Shown: positions 22,878 to 35,184 of the stretch, piece by piece
How the letters are laid out: each line of letters begins with the position of its first letter
Numbering within the stretch: position 1 is the stretch's first letter
Assembly (NCBI GenBank): GCA_022457155.1
Contig: JAJGOT010000200.1
Location: forward strand, 744,001-808,000
Direction of reading: 5' to 3'
Origin: Cladopsammia gracilis
Taxonomy: Eukaryota > Cnidaria > Anthozoa > Scleractinia > Dendrophylliidae
Length of the DNA stretch: 64,000 nucleotides
Program-made: the position numbers and the translations under genes
Notes under the pieces: generated by a model
The model's database searches: none
Told to the model about the DNA's origin: nothing
Seen by the model: the letters and a program-made list of their open reading frames with translations, nothing else

Positions 22878-25527
22878 TTTAAGCGGTCTTCTCCAAGTCA
22901 GATCAACGTGAAATTTTCACCACTAACTGGTATTGAATTGCAGTGCGCATTGATTTGAAATCATTAGTAAGCATAACTTAAAAAAATTGTAACGCCATTT
23001 TTTCGGTCGGTTCGTACGTCGTCTTCATCTTTAAATTTAAAGGCGTTCCAGTAAATCAATGTCAATGAAACTTTCAGATCATATTTGCACATCGGTAAGC
23101 ATACACAGGGAATGTTGCAAAAAAATCCATCTGGCCATTTCTCAGATTTTTGCAAAAGCGATTAACCTCGAAAATTACCCAAAAATTGCACATGAAGCGA
23201 TGTTAGGAAAAAAAAAGGTAGTTCTCCAGATCGCAAAAGAGAAAGTAAACAAAACTTTGAAGGTTTACAAACATGACATCAAGCTACTTTTTGGAGATCC
23301 AAATCCGCTAAAATTGCCAAATCATTTAGTACATAATTTTGGCTGTTTTTACGGTTTGACGAATTTGACGAAATTTCGCCAAAATCATCATTTCCGTTGT
23401 TGTGTGCATTTCTGGACATAAGTGACTTTTTGACACTCAAGTGTATTAAGGCTTGACTCAACCAATAATTTGGTGGATTTTTATTTCAAGTAAAAGTATT
23501 TATCTAATCTTTATGAAACTTAGCGAGCATTTTGTTATTCGCGTTTGTATCCATTTGATCAACTTTTTCTTGTCAAGTTTGAGTCACGTGACTTGCATTT
23601 GCCTTATAACGGTTAAAATCTTTCAACGAAAATGGGGAATAGATAGTCACATTATATTCAACTTGTTTATTCTTTTTTCTATGACTTCTAGTAAGGGCTT
23701 AATAATGCCGCCTTTTAATCGTGTCCATGTGTCAACGGAAACCGCCAATTAAGGAAAACAGGTCACGTGACATAACAAATGTCAAAATATCTGACAAGAC
23801 ATATGACGGATACCGCCTTAAAAGGCGGAGTTACATTGGAAAGGACCTTTTGGACATTTTGATGGCGAAAGTTTTCAAACTTTCCGATTGCAAACGTTCC
23901 CCATTTCAAAAAACATGTTTTGTGACGTCATCAATCAGGGAATTTCACGTGATGGTTGATGAAACTTTCGTTTGATCGAACAAGTCAATTGTTTATTCCC
24001 TTAAACTCCATGACCAAGGAAAGTTATTAGATCAAGAAAGAATGGGGTTCTTTAAAATCTCTGCAGGGGGTCCTTTAAGGATAAAAAAATCCAACCCTTA
24101 AGTCACTTGAGCACTATCAGTAAGGAATTTCACAAAACCAGTGTTAATGAACTCTTTTCGAAAAAGTTGTGTATAATTCAAAAGTAACGCAGGCAACAGA
24201 TAATGGGCAAAATTTGGGTGGCAGGGAAGCACGGCTATAACTAGGGATTCGGAGGACCAGGAGGGGAGTGCCCTCCTGGGCGAAGTACAGGTCAGGTGGT
24301 ACCGGGGGTAGCCACCCTGGACTGAATGGTCCGGACCTGTCTCCAGCGGGTGAGGCCCATATCCCATAGCTACGGGGGACTAAGGGAACCAGGGGGGGGG
24401 GGGGTGCCCTACCTGGGGGGAGTACAGATCAGGTGAGACCGGGGGTACCCACCCTGGAATGGATATTTTTCCGGACCTGTCTCCAAGGCCTAAGCCTTAC
24501 TGTGGGGTAAAGTGCAGCCGAGGGTTGCACTTCCCTGCCACCAATCTTTATTCCTGGGAAAATAATCCTGGTAGACAATGGCTGACATAGCTTAGAGTTT
24601 ATGATAGCTATCATTACAAATGCGAGAAGCTAACAGAGGTTCCGATCATGGGAGGTTGGGAGGGAAACTTGATGAGTCGGTACCGAAGCCCTCGAAAGAA
24701 TGAACAGGCAAGTGCGGTATAAGATAATAAGAAGGGTGGAAATGCATGTGATATGCGTGAGAATAGCTGACTGGAACCTTTCTTAAGATACATTTTGCGA
24801 GGCTTGATTACATTGGACTTTGCTTATGGAAGGATATATTGTTTAGTACATAAGAAGCCCTTGTGGATTGATTTGCTTGGACTCTGAGCTCCGATTACAA
24901 GAACTGACTGAAACCTTTGTTGAGATACGTTCTAGAAAGTTCGATTACATGGACAAGGATATATTGTAGTAGATAAGGAGCCATGGAAGATTCTAGTTCT
25001 TGGACTCTGAACCTTGTTTACATTATTGTATAGACTACAGATATTCTTTATATTTGGCAAGGATTTGTGACAGAACATAAATAAATGCCACAGGCCTCAA
25101 GTGTATAGCTTTCTGTGTCTGATTGTCTCAAAGTTCATTAACAGCAGTATAGTCTACAATAAACTTTAACTTAATCTCTCGATCAATTTATTACCAGTAC
25201 ACAAATAGTAAGGTTTGAAATGTTATTGCGATTGAAATCAAACATAAAGAATTTTTTTATTCTTGCCATATACCATATTTTAAGATGTCTATGTAGAATT
25301 TTCAATGCGAAATCTTAAACGCGCAAAATTTCACTTTGACTGATTTCTAAGTTTCTTGTTTATCGTCGTCATGGTAATATCAATTTCACCAGACAATACA
25401 GCTTGCCAAACTTCAATTCAAAACTAGTTAGTGGTGAAAATTTCACGTTGATCTGACTTGGAGAAGACCGCTTAAAAGCCGATTGAAAAATGTAGGTATG
25501 GTCTCCCGAAAACTGTATCGAACCACC
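22878..25527. mobile_element. TTAA-flanked inverted-repeat element, copy A (left end truncated, with nested insertion)
   Basis: Copy of the element at 33170-35184. The right inverted repeat (about 25420-25527) ends at TTAA (25528-25531). The left repeat survives from about 22878 (GCGGTCTTCTCCAAGTCAGA) but lacks its outer ~40 bp. No transposase frame is visible. Confidence 0.65.
23438..24113. mobile_element. Non-autonomous DNA transposon, ~676 bp, only in copy A
   Basis: Copy B reads straight from GACACT to ATCAGTAAGG (about 33775-33790), while copy A has this insert. Termini are inverted: CTCAAGTG-TTAAGG at the left against the complement of CCTTAA-CACTTGAG at the right. A CACT (or CA) duplication flanks it. 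No transposase frame. Confidence 0.8.
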
Positions 25528-25740
25528 TTAAAATCTTCCATAACTATATTTTCCTTTTGCCGAGTTTTAGCTTCTATGCTGCAACCTTTCGCGCATAATG
25601 CCCTAGCGAATGACATATACCCACAACTTAACAAAACTATGTTCCTTTATGAGAGGCTGCACTTCAGAAGGTTGAGCTTTGAACGTGAACAGTTATGATT
25701 AATGAGCGATCGAAAGCATGCCTCTGCACGTGCGTTTTAC

Positions 25741-26109
25741 GAGGGACCAAATCCCAGTTCCCAGGCTAAATTTGGCCCAAATCCCAGTTCCCATTTTACC
25801 CCTTCACGACCCTCTAACTATGCAACCGTGTAAGCCTGGTAGCTAGACCGCGGACGCGAAGGCGAAAAATGCTGATTTCACGGTCTCTACTGTCTCTACT
25901 GAGGAGTGCAAGGTCTGTTGCTATGAAATTTCATTTCCCTATTTCAAAATATTGGAGCAAAGACCGCTGAAGAAAAGAAATCCCATTCCCATTTTATAAT
26001 TGTTCATCCCATTCCCAGTGGCTAAATCCCAGTCCCAGTGAGTAAATCCCATTTTCCCAGTCCAAAATAAGGCTAATCCCAGTTCCTATTTTACCCCTTC
26101 ACGACCCTC
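25741..26109. mobile_element. MITE-like insertion, 369 bp, 6-bp target duplication, only in copy A
   Basis: Flanked by TTTTAC at 25735-25740 and 26110-26115; copy B has a single TTTTAC and no insert. Ends are GAGGG...CCCTC. The interior contains repeated AATCCCAGTTCCCATTTTAC and the block CCCCTTCACGACCCTCT twice. Confidence 0.85.
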
Positions 26110-27011
26110 TTTTACTATACATTTTGGTACATTTCTTTGCCGTTTCGTCAAATTATAGTTTTTGTGGATAACGTAAACTGACACGACGGTTAATTTTTCT
26201 TGCTCTATTTAAAATTAAAACTCGTCCCTACCAATTCAACAGTTTGCCTATATGAGGGAGTCAAAAGTATGCTTTTAAGTTTAAATAGCTTTATGAGTGG
26301 AAACGACAACCAACGACATCGCAATAACTCGTAAGCCACAAAACCGTCTAAAATGGACACGATTTGCGCCCAAATTGCATAAAAGACACAGCGAAAACCC
26401 AATGTTGAGGTAAGTGAAGTTTATTTCTACATTAATAGCCATATTTTAGCATTTTAAAGACTAAAGTGAATTTCCCATACAAAGTCTATATATCGTGCGT
26501 TGCCTAATATCAAAGAACCATCACATCACTGAGCTTGGGCTGCCTCTGGAATCATTATTTCAAATTATTTTTATTACTATTTCAAATTTTTCGTTATGTG
26601 AAATCGTACTATTGTCTAGCTATGGTGATTCATTGCCCCATTTTAATATTACTTTCACTTTCGAGAATCTGAGTAAACTCTGAGTTGATCTTAATTATGA
26701 AAGGAAAAGAAATAAGAGTAAGTTTAATGATTCAGTGAGTTAATTATGCAATTTTAATTGCATTAATTAGGAATTGTTTGCATTTATCTAGATCTGTTCC
26801 TACAAATTTAATCACAAGCGCGTACAGAAACGTCACAACAATGACAGAATCTATGATTAAACCCTTTATAGCGAAACTAGTTTTTGGAAAAAAACCCAAG
26901 CTTTTGACATTGAACTCAAGAACTATACAGGAAGCGAGTTACTTTTCTAAGAACGTCTAGTTGTCCTTCACACAGCACGAGCTGATATCAGTAAAAGGGT
27001 AGGTATTTAGT

Positions 27012-27674
27012 TCACAGTTCATCTCGTCCAACTCCCAAGGCAGGGTATTCTTTCTTAAATCCTTTGAGAGCCTTCATGCGGTAGAAGTCAAAGATATGTT
27101 CCTTTTCTTTCTCCGACAGGTTGCGTTCTTCAAAGCGGACAACGGTATTGGATCCATAAGTAATGAACAAAAACTTCTTTCTGCGTCGTTCCTCGATTTT
27201 CCTTGGTGACAACTTAAACTCCAAGTAAAAGAAAGCGTAAGCTAAATCGATGGTGGAATCTTCACGTTTCACAGTCACGGTTCTGCCATAAAGAACTTTT
27301 CCAGGGGCACCTTTTTCGAATTTAAATTCTCGGACAACTTCTCTATTTACTTCGCCATACTGGCCATCCAAGATCGACCCTTGTATATCGGCTGGGATTT
27401 GGTGTCGTGTCGCGATTCTGTTGACAACTGTTTCAAAGTCTGTTATTTTGATCTTTGTGAGAATCTTGCAAGAAATTTTCTCTTCGTATTTGTCGAAAGT
27501 TAATCCTCTTACGAGCTCTTCGGCGGCCGTCAGATCTGTTTCTGTGATGTCCTCTGAAGTGAAAGAATCCAATAAGAGTTTACCAACACTTACAGCAGTA
27601 CTCCATGAACAACTGCTCTGCTTCACCGAGAAGTGTAATAGAACAAGGAACAGCAACAAAGTCTTGACGGACAT
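27012..27674 (-). CDS. Secreted uncharacterised protein, 220 aa (duplicate A)
   Basis: Start taken at ATG 27674 because it begins a clear signal peptide (M-S-V-K-T-L-L-L-F-L-V-L-L-H-F-S-V) with cleavage expected after about residue 20-23; an upstream in-frame ATG at 27764 would bury it. The mature part has helical stretches (A-A-E-E-L-V-R-G-L), two cysteines at most, and a beta-rich C-terminal half with F-F-Y-L-E-F-K-L and K-K-F-L-F-I-T-Y-G. No membrane anchor. Single exon. I do not recognise the family. The gene is open in both segmental copies with only two visible amino-acid differences, arguing for a functional product. Confidence 0.75.
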   Translation of the reverse strand: MSVKTLLLFLVLLHFSVKQSSCSWSTAVSVGKLLLDSFTSEDITETDLTAAEELVRGLTFDKYEEKISCKILTKIKITDFETVVNRIATRHQIPADIQGSILDGQYGEVNREVVREFKFEKGAPGKVLYGRTVTVKREDSTIDLAYAFFYLEFKLSPRKIEERRRKKFLFITYGSNTVVRFEERNLSEKEKEHIFDFYRMKALKGFKKEYPALGVGRDEL

Positions 27675-28846
27675 TTTGTGGTGGAACGGTTTAGCTTCTG
27701 TAGATCTCTGAACAGCAGTTGCGACGCGTAACTTACTGTATAAATGTGGTCTGTTGCAAAGCACATGTGCTATATGACTCCGTTTACTGTCCGTGTCGGT
27801 CTCTTATTGGTTCAGCAAGAGAGCTGCTAGCCGGCCAAACGGGAAGTAACAGATTTAGCAGTATCCATTCGGCGGTTTACGTCATCCTGTTTAGAACCGG
27901 AGTCTTTCAATTTCGCGTTACGTTATCCAATCTTGACACCACCTTTCACCTGTTTTCTCAGAAATCAAATTTAACATTTTTGTCCCGGAAGTGAGCTTTG
28001 TTGCAGCGTTAACCGGAGCTGCATTTTCGTTCGGTAACGCCGGCGCAGTTCACGTTGGAGCCAGCTTTTGACATACGCGGCCGTCAAGAAGCAACAGATA
28101 GACATCATTTAATGAGGTATGAACTCTTTAATGGCTGTTTATTCTTGGCTCAGCACACGAGTTGTAAATCCGGCTCTGAGTTTCTTTTTCGTGTCACATT
28201 TGCGCATGCAAATTTATGCACGCATATTTTAGTTTATGTCGACGACTATATGTGGCTTTCAGCCATGAAATACATACCGTAAAATCTCTCCGTGTGTTGA
28301 CTTGAGAAGCAAAATAAAGAACTACAGCGTACAATTGCACGTTTTCAAGACAATGCAAGGCGTTCATGGATGGATAGGACCGTTTGATATTGTGTTCGCC
28401 GCTTATTCCTGTGGGAGTTTTGTTCCGGCAAGTTTTGTGTTTTATATAACTTGCAATTTGCTTAGCGATCGAGCTTTGAAGTGTCGGCTACTGAATGTAG
28501 TGTAGTCTAACTTTTAAACCCGTGTATACGCGCAAGCATAATGAAAGGGTTATCGGTAACGGTGGCTAAATAAAATTCACTCACTCACTCACTCACTCAC
28601 TCACTCACTCGTTCCTTCCATCAGCTGTAAACTTTAATAGTGAGTAATGCTTTGTTACGAATACGTTTCGCAACAAGAACAACCTGAATCCAGCGATAAC
28701 AATAATTAATTTTGATGTAAACGAATATAGACAACAATAAGCTTTAAGATGTTTCGCATTTGGATTTTTCAACCGAGACACGCGTTTTGATGCGTATCTA
28801 CCTTAAAATAATAACATTTAGTCTAAATTGGGCATGTGTTCCTCGA

Positions 28847-28925
28847 TAGTGTAGTGGATTGAGGTAAGGTTGTGGCTTATGATGGCTTAGTCCCGGAAGG
28901 CCCGAGTTCAAGTCACGCTCGAGTC
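28847..28925 (+). repeat. tRNA-like SINE head or tRNA pseudogene (copy A)
   Basis: Contains a box A-like TAGTGTAGTGGATTGAGG and box B-like GAGTTCAAGTCACGCTCGAG about 40 nt apart, like pol III internal promoters. The clover-leaf is imperfect (extra bases in the D-loop region, no closed acceptor stem) and a T-rich tract follows, so a SINE head or pseudogene is more likely than a working tRNA. The copy at about 38160-38238 is 6 nt shorter in the D-arm region. Confidence 0.45.
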
Positions 28926-29439
28926 TTTTCTTTCCTTTTATTTTTTCTTCCTGTTTTTTTTCTTTCTTCGGACTCAGGACATTATGAAAGTGATGTACCG
29001 TTTCTTTCTGCGTTCCTCAAAAGTCCTTACGTTTAATTTTTAAAAAGAATATCGAACCGTGTCAGTGTGAAAACGTAAGTTAGGCTTACGGCAATATTGC
29101 GTTATGCGTTAGCATTTCTTCTACATGGGTTGGCTCTTAGGAGCATTTGATAAGGCATAATTTTAAGCTTATGTTTCTCCGTAAAAGCACTCAAAACACT
29201 CGGGAATCAATGTTGCAATGAGTTAAAGGCGCCACGAGTTCAAGCTATGTACAGCTTCTTGTTATTTATAATTTTGATATTTTATCAAACTCACGATGAA
29301 ATTCCATACAAATCCTTATATTTTTGCAATTGAGGACTATGGTGTGGCTTGATGGGATGTTTCCTTGCCGTTGAGTACTAGGTGGCTTGATGCGATGTTT
29401 CGAAAGCACCAAAAGCATGCTTCTTTCGGTTTCTTCTAG

Positions 29440-29651
29440 CCTGTTCCAGGCGTTCAGATAGTGGGGAAAGCGCGAATAGTTGGGGAAGGCGCGAAGAAAA
29501 GCGAGCGAAAAAATTGCGGGGAGGCGAGGCGAGGGAACTTTCTTTCGCTTCCTCTCCCCAGCCTCCTCGCAATTTTTTCGCTCGCTTTTCTTCGCGCCTT
29601 CCCCAACTATTCGCGCTTTCCCCACTATCTGAACGCCTGGAACAGGCTAGG
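29440..29651. mobile_element. Foldback MITE with ~90-bp arms (copy A)
   Basis: The left arm from GCCTGTTCCAGGCGTTCAGA (29440) through GCGAGCGAAAAAATTGCG is mirrored by the right arm ending at TCTGAACGCCTGGAACAGGC (29651). The loop is only about 30 nt, so the element is almost a perfect hairpin. The same element is at 38756-38967. Open frames over it appear on both strands because the arms are complementary. Confidence 0.88.
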
Positions 29652-29752
29652 TTTCTTCCATTTCTAGCGTACAGCTAAGGAAGGCCAGGCAATCCAACGC
29701 GAAAGACTCTGCCTTGTGGCAGGATGACGTAAACCGTGGAATGTGATACTGT

Positions 29753-29882
29753 AGCCTGCGTAGCAGGCGTCGGGGAGGGGGGAACTGGAGAGAGAAGGGG
29801 AAGGTTCCTTCTCTTTCCCCTCCTTTTTTTTTCGCGCCCCCAGCCCCCTCTCCCCCTCCCCGTTTACGCCTGCCACGCAGGC
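29753..29882. mobile_element. Short MITE with TAGCCTGCG...CGCAGGCTA ends
   Basis: Ends TAGCCTGCGTAGCAGGCGT and ACGCCTGCCACGCAGGCTA flank a G-rich then C-rich core. Target duplication GTGATACTG (8-9 bp) is visible on both sides, suggesting hAT-type mobilisation. In copy B (about 39068-39198) the right end is deleted. Confidence 0.75.
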
Positions 29883-30515
29883 TAGTGATACTGTTGAGCT
29901 TGTAACTTTTTGGCAAGTAATCATAATCGAACTAAATCGTTCGATATTGTTCGATTATGTTCGGATAACCTGTGATCAGGCGCTATGTTTTTAATTTTCT
30001 CCCTCTCGCCGGGAGGCCTATCTAGTTGTTTAAATCTTAAAGAGGCTCGACTCAGTTTTCTTTTCGCCGTGGGGTGTATGTTTTTAAATCAAAATTTCGC
30101 AGGGAAGACATGCTTCGATTGCTTTCATACTTCACCAAGTTTATGAAATGTGATCAAAGTTTTATGTGCCACTGGTTTCCATGCAACAGCGGTTACTATA
30201 GCAACGCCAGTTTATTGCCCTTTGTTTTAAACAATGTCATTTTTTTCAAAATATGGTCAGACACTTCATAATGAAACTTTTAAATTTTGTAATACTTACG
30301 TATCAATAGCTGTCGGCGAAGTTTCAAGAAAATTTAAAAGACGGTTTTCGAGTAAATCAACTGAAAACATTTTAGGCAAAACAGTAATAAGGTCTAATAA
30401 AACAAATAATTTTGTATAAAGCAAAATATTTCCAAAATGCCGCAGTCGTTAAAATAATAAACTATAAAAGCTAGGACCGATACAACGTAGATACAAATTT
30501 AAAAGGTGTACTATA

Positions 30516-30544
30516 TTTCGGCTGGCCAAACCAGCCTTCTTCAG
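30516..30544 (-). ncRNA. Hammerhead ribozyme-like core (candidate), minus strand
   Basis: On the minus strand: CTGAAGA (30544-30538), stem II GGCTGG with CCAGCC around a TTTGG loop, then GAAA (30519-30516). The same motif at 39838-39925 is doubled head-to-head, with one copy altered to CTAAAGA. Association with Penelope-like elements is from family knowledge. Confidence 0.4.
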
Positions 30545-30545
30545 T

Positions 30546-33165
30546 TTAAATTTATGTAAAAATTTATGTAAAAATGATATATCTCTGAATCCTATGTACA
30601 GATTTTTTTCAAAATTGATACAAATGTTTGTTATGTTTATAAGACGAAAATATATTAAAATCAAAAAATTTCACCGAGCAGTTTTGAAGTTGTTAGCCTC
30701 AAAAGGTTGAAAATGGGGTCTTTTTGGCCTCTTTTGACGTTGCCATGGTGACAAATTTTTATGTCGTAGACACCTAAATTTGTTTATTGGTTAAGTGTTT
30801 ACAAACCTGTACTAAACGTTTTCTCTTAACTTTACTGGTGTAGCTGTGATTGAATATCATAGATGTATCATGTTGGGTATGTTAAAACTATTAGGAGCCA
30901 CCTTAAGGTAATTCCCTGGAAAAAGAATCTGTCATAGATTTGTAATGAAACTTGGCACAAATATTGAACAAGTCATGAAGGTTCCAAAATTGCAACAAAA
31001 ATGAGGGGTCACCGTGCTCGTTTTAGTGGTATACTGCTGACGAATACAGTGTTTAAAGGCATTTTCAGGCAATAACCGCGTGAAGCTAATATGCTCAATA
31101 TTTCCACTGCATATTGATATTTCGCGTATAAGTTGACTTTATACATATGTATAATCGTCTGTATCATAGAAAACGTGTCCAAAAAGCTTCAAATTTACTG
31201 AACACTCGAACAGTAGACGGTTGCTTGGTGTGCGGTCCTCTACCCAAAATGGCTTTCTTCGTAGGATTTCTATAAACTGTGCAAAATCTGATCATAGATT
31301 TTTGCTCACTTTTTAAATTTGCGTTGGGAACACTGTCCTGATTGAATTTATGCAGTATAAAATGGGGGTCACCGTGCTCGATTTTGCGCTAGCGCTCACA
31401 GAGTCCTTTTCTATCGTGGGAAAGGCCGGCTTTCCTCACAAAAGCCGCCATTTTTTTCAATCTGATGTCGCAATGTTTATGCGCAGTAGGGATGCGCAGT
31501 GCAAAACCAGGGAATCACCTTAAGGCAATGTCGAGGAAAAAGTAATCATCTTCTTTGCGGAGCTTGCCGGTATATACTTCATGGTGACATACTACAAGTG
31601 CAGGCTTGCGCGAGACAGAAGCGGCCTTCTTGGAATAGACAATATTCGTATTCTTGGTATTGAACTGGAACTAGCTTACAGTCGAGGCTAATGCGGGGGA
31701 ATATCATTAAAAATATTTACATGTGAATTGAAAAGATTCCCCCGCATGAGCCTCGACTGCACGCTAGTTCCAGTTCAATACCGTGAATCACCGTGAATAC
31801 GAAGTTGATACGAAGACAATTTTCAGAGGCATACAAATCGTCTTAAGGACTTTTTCTTTCCATTTTGATGTCTTAAAAGGCGTGTTTACATTTTGGTAAT
31901 GGAAAATGAACGTCTGAAAAATTGAAGTGTAGAGTACAGAAGGAGCCATATTTGTTTGAAATCTGAATCTTCTCCGAGTGACAAACCGGTTCTCTCTAAT
32001 CCCCCCTAAAATCCAGACATGTGCTCAGTAGACGGATTTTGATTGGTTTAACCTTCCTGAAGCCTTTTATAACAATAGGGGACAAAAATAATTTTCTAGG
32101 GGAGGCAGGGACGAGTTCGTGTACACTAAAATATGCGTGCATAAATTTGCATGCAAAATCGTGACACAAAAATAAAAATAACAAGAGGCTGCAAGCAGCC
32201 TATACTCATGCGCATGCGTAAGAAAATTTTGTGATACAGTGTATATATATATATATAAACATGATAAGAAGATGTCCGACATGGAGAAGAGTTTATCCTT
32301 TCATTCAGTCATCGTTCCTGTAAACCACGTTGTTTACTATTGAATGTTTTGTAAATGAAGGCTGTACCACAATGAAGCCAGTGATTCTTCTATGTCTTAT
32401 ATATACCTAACGTGAACATTAGTTGTGTAAGTAGGGTTGTAGGAGACGCTGTCGTGACGCTTCAGTAACGCTGTTTTACCGGAAGTGAAAGTAGCCGGAA
32501 GTCACTAAACAGGAAGTGTAAATGGCAAAGCTATGAACCGGAAGAGCACAATTTAAAATAAGCGTGCATAAATTTGCATGCAAAATCGTGACACAAAAAA
32601 AAATAAAAATAAGAAGAAAAACCGAGGCCATTTTATAACTCATGCCGCTACGCGCATGAGTAACAAGAAACACCGAGCCCATTTTTTAACCTCATGCCGC
32701 TATGCGCATGAGTTAATTAACAATACGCTTATGAACAACGATGGGTTAATGGCCGGAAGTGTACTGAATACTGTGTTGGCCGCGAGAAAAAGCGATTAAA
32801 ACACGGTTTCGCGGGCGATCAGCGGCAATTCTCGTGACGTTGCGGGTTTTTAGAAAGAATGTGAGACAGCTCCGTTTTGTAAACAATGTACACAAACGAC
32901 AATTTCTCAAAATTCACTCATTAAAATTTCATTAAATTTGTCAGAATTCTTATTTTTATCGCATTTCAAATAATGAGAACTTACGTTCTTGAATATTTAA
33001 AAAACCGTTTGTTAAAATTTTAAACATTAATTATTTATTGTAAGCTGTGTGAAAGTTCATGAGAAAATCTAATGACTGACCCATGACTGGATTTTACCTA
33101 AAACTTATTTTATAAGCATCCACGTTGCCATGAAAAAAGTCCAAAGCGCAAATTTTAGCCGTTTA
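30546..33165. other. Unique spacer between the segmental duplicates
   Basis: No gene seen. It holds a repeated phrase GGGGTCACCGTGCTCG (31007 and 31366), a foldback at 31655-31790, and a tandem-like segment near 32140-32720 with GTGCATAAATTTGCATGCAA twice and CTCATGCCGCTACGCGCATGAG-type short palindromes twice. Short open frames lack any recognisable motif. Confidence 0.6.
31655..31790. mobile_element. Foldback MITE
   Basis: ATTGAACTGGAACTAGC and CAGTCGAGGCT at the left are mirrored by AGCCTCGACTG and GCTAGTTCCAGTTCAAT at the right, with GCGGGGGAAT/ATTCCCCCGC inside and a ~38-nt loop. Confidence 0.85.
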
Positions 33166-33169
33166 TTAA

Positions 33170-35184
33170 GGTGGTTCGATACAGTTTTCTGGAGACCATA
33201 CCTACATTTCTCAATCGGCTTTTAAGTGGTCTTCTCCAAGTCAGATCAACGTGAAATTTTCACCACTAACTGGTATTGAATTGCAGTGCGCATTGATTTG
33301 AAATCATTAGTAAGCATAACTTAAAAAAAAATTGTAACGCCATTTTTTCGGCCGGTTCGTACGTCGTCTTCATCTTTAAATTTAAAGGCGTTCCAGTAAA
33401 TCAATGTCAATGAAACTTTCAGATCATATTTGCACATCGGTAAGCATACACAGGGAATGTTGCAAAAAAAATCCATCTAGCCATTTCTCAGATTTTTGCA
33501 AAAGCGATTAACCTAGAAAATTACCCAAAAATTGCACATGAAGCGATGTTAGGGAAAAAAGGTAGTTCTCCAGATCGCAAAAGAGAAGGTAAACAAAACT
33601 TTGAAGGTTTACAAACATGACATCAAGCTACTTTTTGGAGATCCAAATCCGCTAAAATTGCCAAATCATTTAGAACATAATTTTGGCTGTTTTTACGGTT
33701 TGACGAATTTGACGAAATTTCGCCAAAATCGTCATTTTCGTTGTTGCGTGCATTTCTGGACATAAGTGACTTTTTGACACTATCAGTAAGGAATTTCACA
33801 AAACCAGTGTTAATGAACTCTTTTCGAAAAAGTTGTGTATAATTCAAAAGTAACGCAGGCAACTGATAATGGGTGGCAGGAAGCACAGCTATAACTAGGG
33901 ATTCGGAGGACCAGGAGGGGAGTGCCCTCCTGGGCGGAGAACAGGTCAGGTGGTACCGGGGGTAGCCACCCTGGACTGAATGGTCCGGACCTGTCTCCAG
34001 CGGGTGAGGCCTATATCCCATAGCTGCGGGGGACTAAGGGAACTAGGAGGGGCTGCCCTACCTGGGGGGAGTACAGATCAGGTGGGACCGGGGGTACCCA
34101 CCCTGGAATGGATATTTTTCCGGACCTGTCTCCAAGGCCTAAGCCTTACTGTGGGGTAAAGTGCAGCCGAGGGTTGCACTTCCCTGCCACCAATCTTTAT
34201 TCCTGGGAAAATAATCCTGGTAGACAATGGCTGACATAGCTTAGAGTTTATGATAGCTATCATTACAAATGCGAGAAGCTAACAGAGGTTCCGATCATGG
34301 GAGGGTGGGAGGGAAACTTGATGAGTCGGTACCGAAGCCCTCGAAAGAATGAACAGGCAAGTGCGGTATAAGATAATAAGAATTGGGGAAATGCATGTGA
34401 TATGCGTGAGAATAGCTGACTGGAACCTTTCTTAAGATACATTTTGCCAGGCTTGATTACATTGGACTTTGCTTATGGAAGAAGGATATATTGTTTAGTA
34501 CATAAGAAGCCCTTGTGGATTGATTTGCTTGGACTCTGAGCTCCGATTACAAGAACTGACTGAAACCTTTGTTGAGATACGTTCTAGAAAGTTCGATTAC
34601 ATGGACAAGGATATATTGTAGTAGATAAGGAGCCATGAAAGATTATAGTTCTTGGACTCTGAACCTTGTTTAAATTATTGTATAGACTACAGATATTCTT
34701 TATATTTGGCAAGGATTTGTGACAGAACATAAATAAATGCCACAGGCCTCAAGTGTATAGCTTTCTGTGTCTGATTGTCTCAAAGTTCATTAACAGCAGT
34801 TCATTCTACAATAAACTTTAACTTAATCTCTCGATCAATTTATTACCAGTTCACAAATAGTAAGGTTTGAAATGTTATTGCGATTTATTTGAAATCAAAC
34901 ATACAGAACTTTTTTATTCTTGCCATATACCATATTTTAAGATGTCTATGTAGAATTTTCAATGCGAAATCTTAAACGCGCAAAATTTCACTTTGACTGA
35001 TTTCTAAGTTTCTTGTTTATCGTCGTCATGGTAATATCGATTTTACCAGACAATACAGCTTGCCAAACTTCAATTCAAAACTAGTTAGTGGTGAAAATTT
35101 CACGTTGATCTGACTTGGAGAAGACCGCTTAAAAGCCGATTGAAAAATGCAGGTATGGTCTCCCGAAAACTGTATCGAAACACC
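33170..35184. mobile_element. TTAA-flanked non-autonomous DNA transposon, 2.0 kb (copy B, complete)
   Basis: Terminal inverted repeats of ~110 bp start GGTGGTTCGATACAGTTTTC (33170) and end at CGAAACACC (35184). TTAA lies directly outside on both sides (33166-33169, 35185-35188), the target of piggyBac-type transposases. No transposase; the interior contains the GC-rich GTACCGGGGGTAGCCACCC block. It marks the left boundary of duplicate copy B. Confidence 0.75.

Larger units (their letters stand above)
22878..30545. repeat. Segmental duplication, copy A (~7.7 kb)
   Basis: Nearly identical in the same orientation to 33213-39874 over its length, including noncoding sequence and the secreted-protein gene. 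Copy A carries two insertions missing in copy B (23438-24113 and 25741-26109). The rest of the noncoding sequence holds a GC-rich repeat block GTACCGGGGGTAGCCACCCTGG at 24230-24500, a (CACT)n run near 28580 and the foldback elements listed separately. Confidence 0.92.

Noticed and set aside
23721..23975. 84-aa ORF inside the copy-A insertion as a transposase piece
   Set aside because: No DDE or other motif and the insert is otherwise noncoding.
28847..28925. Functional tRNA gene
   Set aside because: Box A/B-like segments are present but the clover-leaf does not close and the duplicate differs in length in the D-arm; called SINE head or pseudogene.
29266..29667. Overlapping ORFs on both strands near the foldback
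   Set aside because: Generated by the complementary arms of the MITE.
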